Shown here: piece after piece, positions 5,655 to 7,657 of the stretch
Layout: each line of letters begins with the position of its first letter
Position numbering within the stretch: position 1 is the stretch's first letter
NCBI GenBank assembly: GCA_031254715.1
Contig: JAIRTY010000569.1
Location: forward strand, 1-7,657
Origin: Nocardiopsaceae bacterium
GTDB lineage: Bacteria > Actinomycetota > Actinomycetes > Streptosporangiales > Streptosporangiaceae
Direction of reading: 5' to 3'
DNA: 7,657 bases
The notes under the pieces: generated by a model
Databases searched by the model: none
What the model saw: only the letters and a program-made list of their open reading frames with translations
What the model was told of the DNA's origin: nothing
Made by a program: the position numbers and the translations under genes

Positions 5655-7580
5655 ATGCCCGGAGGTGCAGGCAGCGGCGTGGAGGCAGCAGGCAGGACGA
5701 CAGCGGAGCCGGGGCGGCCCGGGCCGGGCGGGTTCGCCCGGGTAGCCGCCCGGCAGCTGCCGTCAGCGGCCGCGCACGGGTTCTGGTTCGCCCGCCGCCG
5801 GGCCGGGCGGCTGGCCGGGCGGCTGCGCCGCCGCTGGCACAACTCCCTGCAGCTGCGGGTGACCTGCACCACGCTGGTGATCTCCGCGGTCGTGGTGGCG
5901 GTACTCGGGTTCTTCCTGGCCCAGCAGATCGCCGGCGGCCTGCTGGCCAGCGAGCGGACCACGGCCCTGATGCAGGCCTCGGACGGGCTCACCACGGCCC
6001 AGGGGCAGCCCGGAATGCAGGGCGGGGCGTCTCCCAGCCCCTCGGCCCTGATCTCGCTGGCCGGCACCCTGCAGGCAGCCAGCGGGCCGCGCAACGTCTT
6101 CGACGTGGTCATCCTGACCCAGGGGGCAGACGGCCTCCGGGGCGTGATCGGGGACCAGAGCCTGTCCCAGAGCCTCCCGGCGGCGCTGATCAAGCAAGTA
6201 ACCAGGGAACAGCTCAGGGCCAGGTCAGACGTGCTGTACCACGCGCCGACCAGCCTGGTGAGCGCCAACGGCCGCAGCCGGCAGCCGGCGCTGGCGGTGG
6301 GGGCACCGGTCTCCGCGCACGACCAGCTGTACTACCTGTTCCCGCTGACCGAGCAGCAGGCCGCGCTGCGGATGGTGAACACCGCCCTGGTCGGGGCCGG
6401 TCTGGCCCTGGTGCTGCTGCTGGCCGTGATCGTCTCGTTCGTCACCCGGTGGGTCGTGGTGCCGCTGCGGGAGGGCGCGCAGGCGGCGACGCGGCTGTCA
6501 GCGGGTGATCTTGGCCAGCGGATGCCGGTCCGCGGCAGCGACGACCTCGCCGCGCTGGCCAGATCGTTCAATGACATGGCCGCCAGCCTGCAGGACAAGC
6601 TGCGGGAGCTGGAGGAGCTGTCGCAGGTGCAGCGGCAGTTCGTGTCGGACGTGTCGCACGAGCTTCGCACCCCGCTGACCACGATCAGGATCGCGGCGGA
6701 CATCCTGTTCGAGGCGAGGAAACAGCTCGACGCGTCGGCTTCCCGGTCGGCGGAGGTGCTGCAGAGCCAGCTCGAGCGATTCGAGGCGCTGCTCGCGGAC
6801 CTGCTGGAAATCAGCAGGTACGACGCGAACGTGGCGATCCTGGAGGCCGAGTCGGCCGACGTGTGCGACCTGGTGCGGCGGGCAGCCGCGGACGCCGAGC
6901 AGCTCGCGGCCCGCCGCGGCAGCCGGATCGAGTTCCGGCTGCCGCCGGGACCCTGCGTGGCGGAGGTGGACCGGCGCCGGATCGAGCGGGTGCTGCGGAA
7001 CCTGCTCGGCAACGCCGTCGAGCACGGGGAAGGCCGCGAGGTGGTGGTCACCGTCGCGGGCGACAGGGACGCGGTCGCCGTCACGGTGCGCGACCGCGGC
7101 GTCGGGCTCACGCTGGCCGAGCAGCAGCAGGTATTCGACCGGTTCTGGCGCGCTGACCCGGCCCGGACCCGCAAGACGGGCGGTACCGGCCTCGGGCTGG
7201 CCATCGCGATGGAGGACACCCGATTGCACGGCGGCTGGCTGCAGGCCTGGGGGGAGAGGGGCAAGGGGTCGGTCTTCCGCCTCACCGTGCCGCGCGCCTG
7301 CGGGCAGGAGCTCGCCGGGTCGCCACTGCCGCTGGGCCCGGATGAGGCAGAACCGGATGCGGTGCTCAGCCTCGCCGGAGACGATGCGCTGCCAGCCGCC
7401 GGCCGCCCTGGCGTTCCGGATGCCGCCGGCGCCGGGGCCGGCGCGGTCCGGATCGGCAGGGTGAACGGGCTGGGCGCCGCCGACCGGGTGGCGCTGCCCG
7501 CCCCGAAGGCAGTGGCGCTGCCCGCCCCGAAGACGACGGCCGGGCCGGCCTCCGGGCCGGGAGCGGACGCGCATGGCTAG
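5655..7580 (+). CDS. mtrB: MtrB, membrane sensor histidine kinase
   Basis: MtrB autophosphorylates on histidine and passes the phosphate to MtrA. Domains of the 641-residue protein: a basic cytoplasmic N-terminal tail (1-66), first membrane segment (about 69-90), extracellular sensor region (about 91-240), second membrane segment (about 241-264), HAMP linker (about 265-318), HisKA with SDVSHELRTP and phosphoacceptor H335, then the ATPase with the N box NLLGNA (449-454), DRGVG (480-484), FDRFWRAD (494-501) and GGTGLGLAIA (509-518). LHGGWLQAWGE and SPLPLGP after the kinase core also match MtrB proteins. The last 95 residues are Ala/Gly/Pro-rich and include a repeated VALPAPK. It is longer than the tuberculosis protein (567 residues), mainly at both ends. 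ATG 5655 has AGGG four bases upstream; GTG at 5679, with GGAGG upstream, is an alternative. lpqB overlaps its end by 8 bp. Confidence 0.97.
   Translation: MPGGAGSGVEAAGRTTAEPGRPGPGGFARVAARQLPSAAAHGFWFARRRAGRLAGRLRRRWHNSLQLRVTCTTLVISAVVVAVLGFFLAQQIAGGLLASERTTALMQASDGLTTAQGQPGMQGGASPSPSALISLAGTLQAASGPRNVFDVVILTQGADGLRGVIGDQSLSQSLPAALIKQVTREQLRARSDVLYHAPTSLVSANGRSRQPALAVGAPVSAHDQLYYLFPLTEQQAALRMVNTALVGAGLALVLLLAVIVSFVTRWVVVPLREGAQAATRLSAGDLGQRMPVRGSDDLAALARSFNDMAASLQDKLRELEELSQVQRQFVSDVSHELRTPLTTIRIAADILFEARKQLDASASRSAEVLQSQLERFEALLADLLEISRYDANVAILEAESADVCDLVRRAAADAEQLAARRGSRIEFRLPPGPCVAEVDRRRIERVLRNLLGNAVEHGEGREVVVTVAGDRDAVAVTVRDRGVGLTLAEQQQVFDRFWRADPARTRKTGGTGLGLAIAMEDTRLHGGWLQAWGERGKGSVFRLTVPRACGQELAGSPLPLGPDEAEPDAVLSLAGDDALPAAGRPGVPDAAGAGAGAVRIGRVNGLGAADRVALPAPKAVALPAPKTTAGPASGPGADAHG
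7488..7532 (+). repeat. Two perfect 21-bp direct repeats at the end of mtrB
   Basis: gtggcgctgcccgccccgaag occurs at 7488-7508 and again at 7512-7532, a 24-bp period that keeps frame. It encodes VALPAPK twice in the disordered C-terminal tail of MtrB. The identity at DNA level suggests a recent duplication by slippage. Confidence 0.9.
7559..7563 (+). promoter_or_regulatory. Ribosome-binding site of lpqB
   Basis: GGGAG lies nine bases before the ATG at 7573, within the end of mtrB. It supports this start over the second in-frame ATG at 7615. Confidence 0.5.
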
Positions 7581-7657
7581 CGGCCCGTCCCTGGCCTCTA
7601 GGCGGGGCAGGGTCATGGCAGCTGCCGTGGCCGGGCTGGCCGCGCTGGTGGCCGGGT
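7573..7657 (+). CDS. lpqB: LpqB lipoprotein, N-terminal signal region only (cut by window edge)
   Basis: Only 28 codons are present. They read as the start of an exported protein: a short positively charged region (SLASRRGRV, residues 6-14) followed by a hydrophobic Ala/Val/Leu stretch, AAAVAGLAALVAG. The lipobox cysteine would lie just beyond the window. The call rests mainly on position, since lpqB follows mtrB in nearly all actinobacteria. In mycobacteria LpqB is an outer-face lipoprotein that interacts with the extracellular part of MtrB and modulates its signalling. The ATG at 7573 overlaps the mtrB stop by 8 bp, so the genes are probably translated together; an ATG at 7615 is a less likely start. 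Confidence 0.8.
   Translation, partial: MASGPSLASRRGRVMAAAVAGLAALVAG

Noticed and set aside
6498..7616. Long minus-strand open frame of about 372 codons opposite mtrB
   Set aside because: It is antisense to the highly conserved histidine kinase core, and its translation shows no domain pattern.

Overview
The base composition is very high in G+C and the gene order is an actinobacterial one, so the source is a member of the Actinomycetes. A Streptosporangiales- or Streptomyces-like lineage is an inference from gene order and protein style; species cannot be named from this stretch. The window holds seven protein genes, two of them incomplete at the edges. No RNA gene, insertion sequence, CRISPR array or attachment site was found.

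Left half (1-3681, minus strand): a four-gene operon, read right to left. It begins with a multi-spanning membrane protein of the glycerophosphoryl diester phosphodiesterase membrane-domain family (2281-3681). Next come a single-span DUF4129 protein (1568-2284), a two-span DUF4350 protein (210-1571), and the start of what is probably a MoxR-family AAA ATPase (1-213), whose frame stops at the window edge. Each junction is the same four-base GTGA overlap of a GTG start with a TGA stop, which points to translational coupling and a jointly made set. MoxR/DUF4129/DUF4350 clusters are widespread in actinobacteria, and their exact job is not settled.

Centre (3682-3859): a 178-bp divergent intergenic region that must hold the operon's promoter and probably that of mtnA.

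Right half (3860-7657, plus strand): mtnA (methylthioribose-1-phosphate isomerase, methionine salvage), then the conserved mtrA-mtrB-lpqB locus: response regulator, sensor histidine kinase, and the first 28 codons of the lipoprotein gene. mtnA and mtrA overlap by ATGA, mtrA and mtrB are 26 bp apart, and mtrB and lpqB overlap by 8 bp. MtrB phosphorylates MtrA, LpqB acts on MtrB from outside the membrane, and the system tunes cell-wall, division and development genes in relatives.

The locus is mostly ordinary conserved core genome, and I see no convincing undescribed system. The points most worth a second look are a candidate mtrA promoter with paired GTAAC motifs inside the end of mtnA, the chain of GTGA overlaps in the membrane-protein operon, and the broken reading frame of the probable MoxR gene at the left edge.
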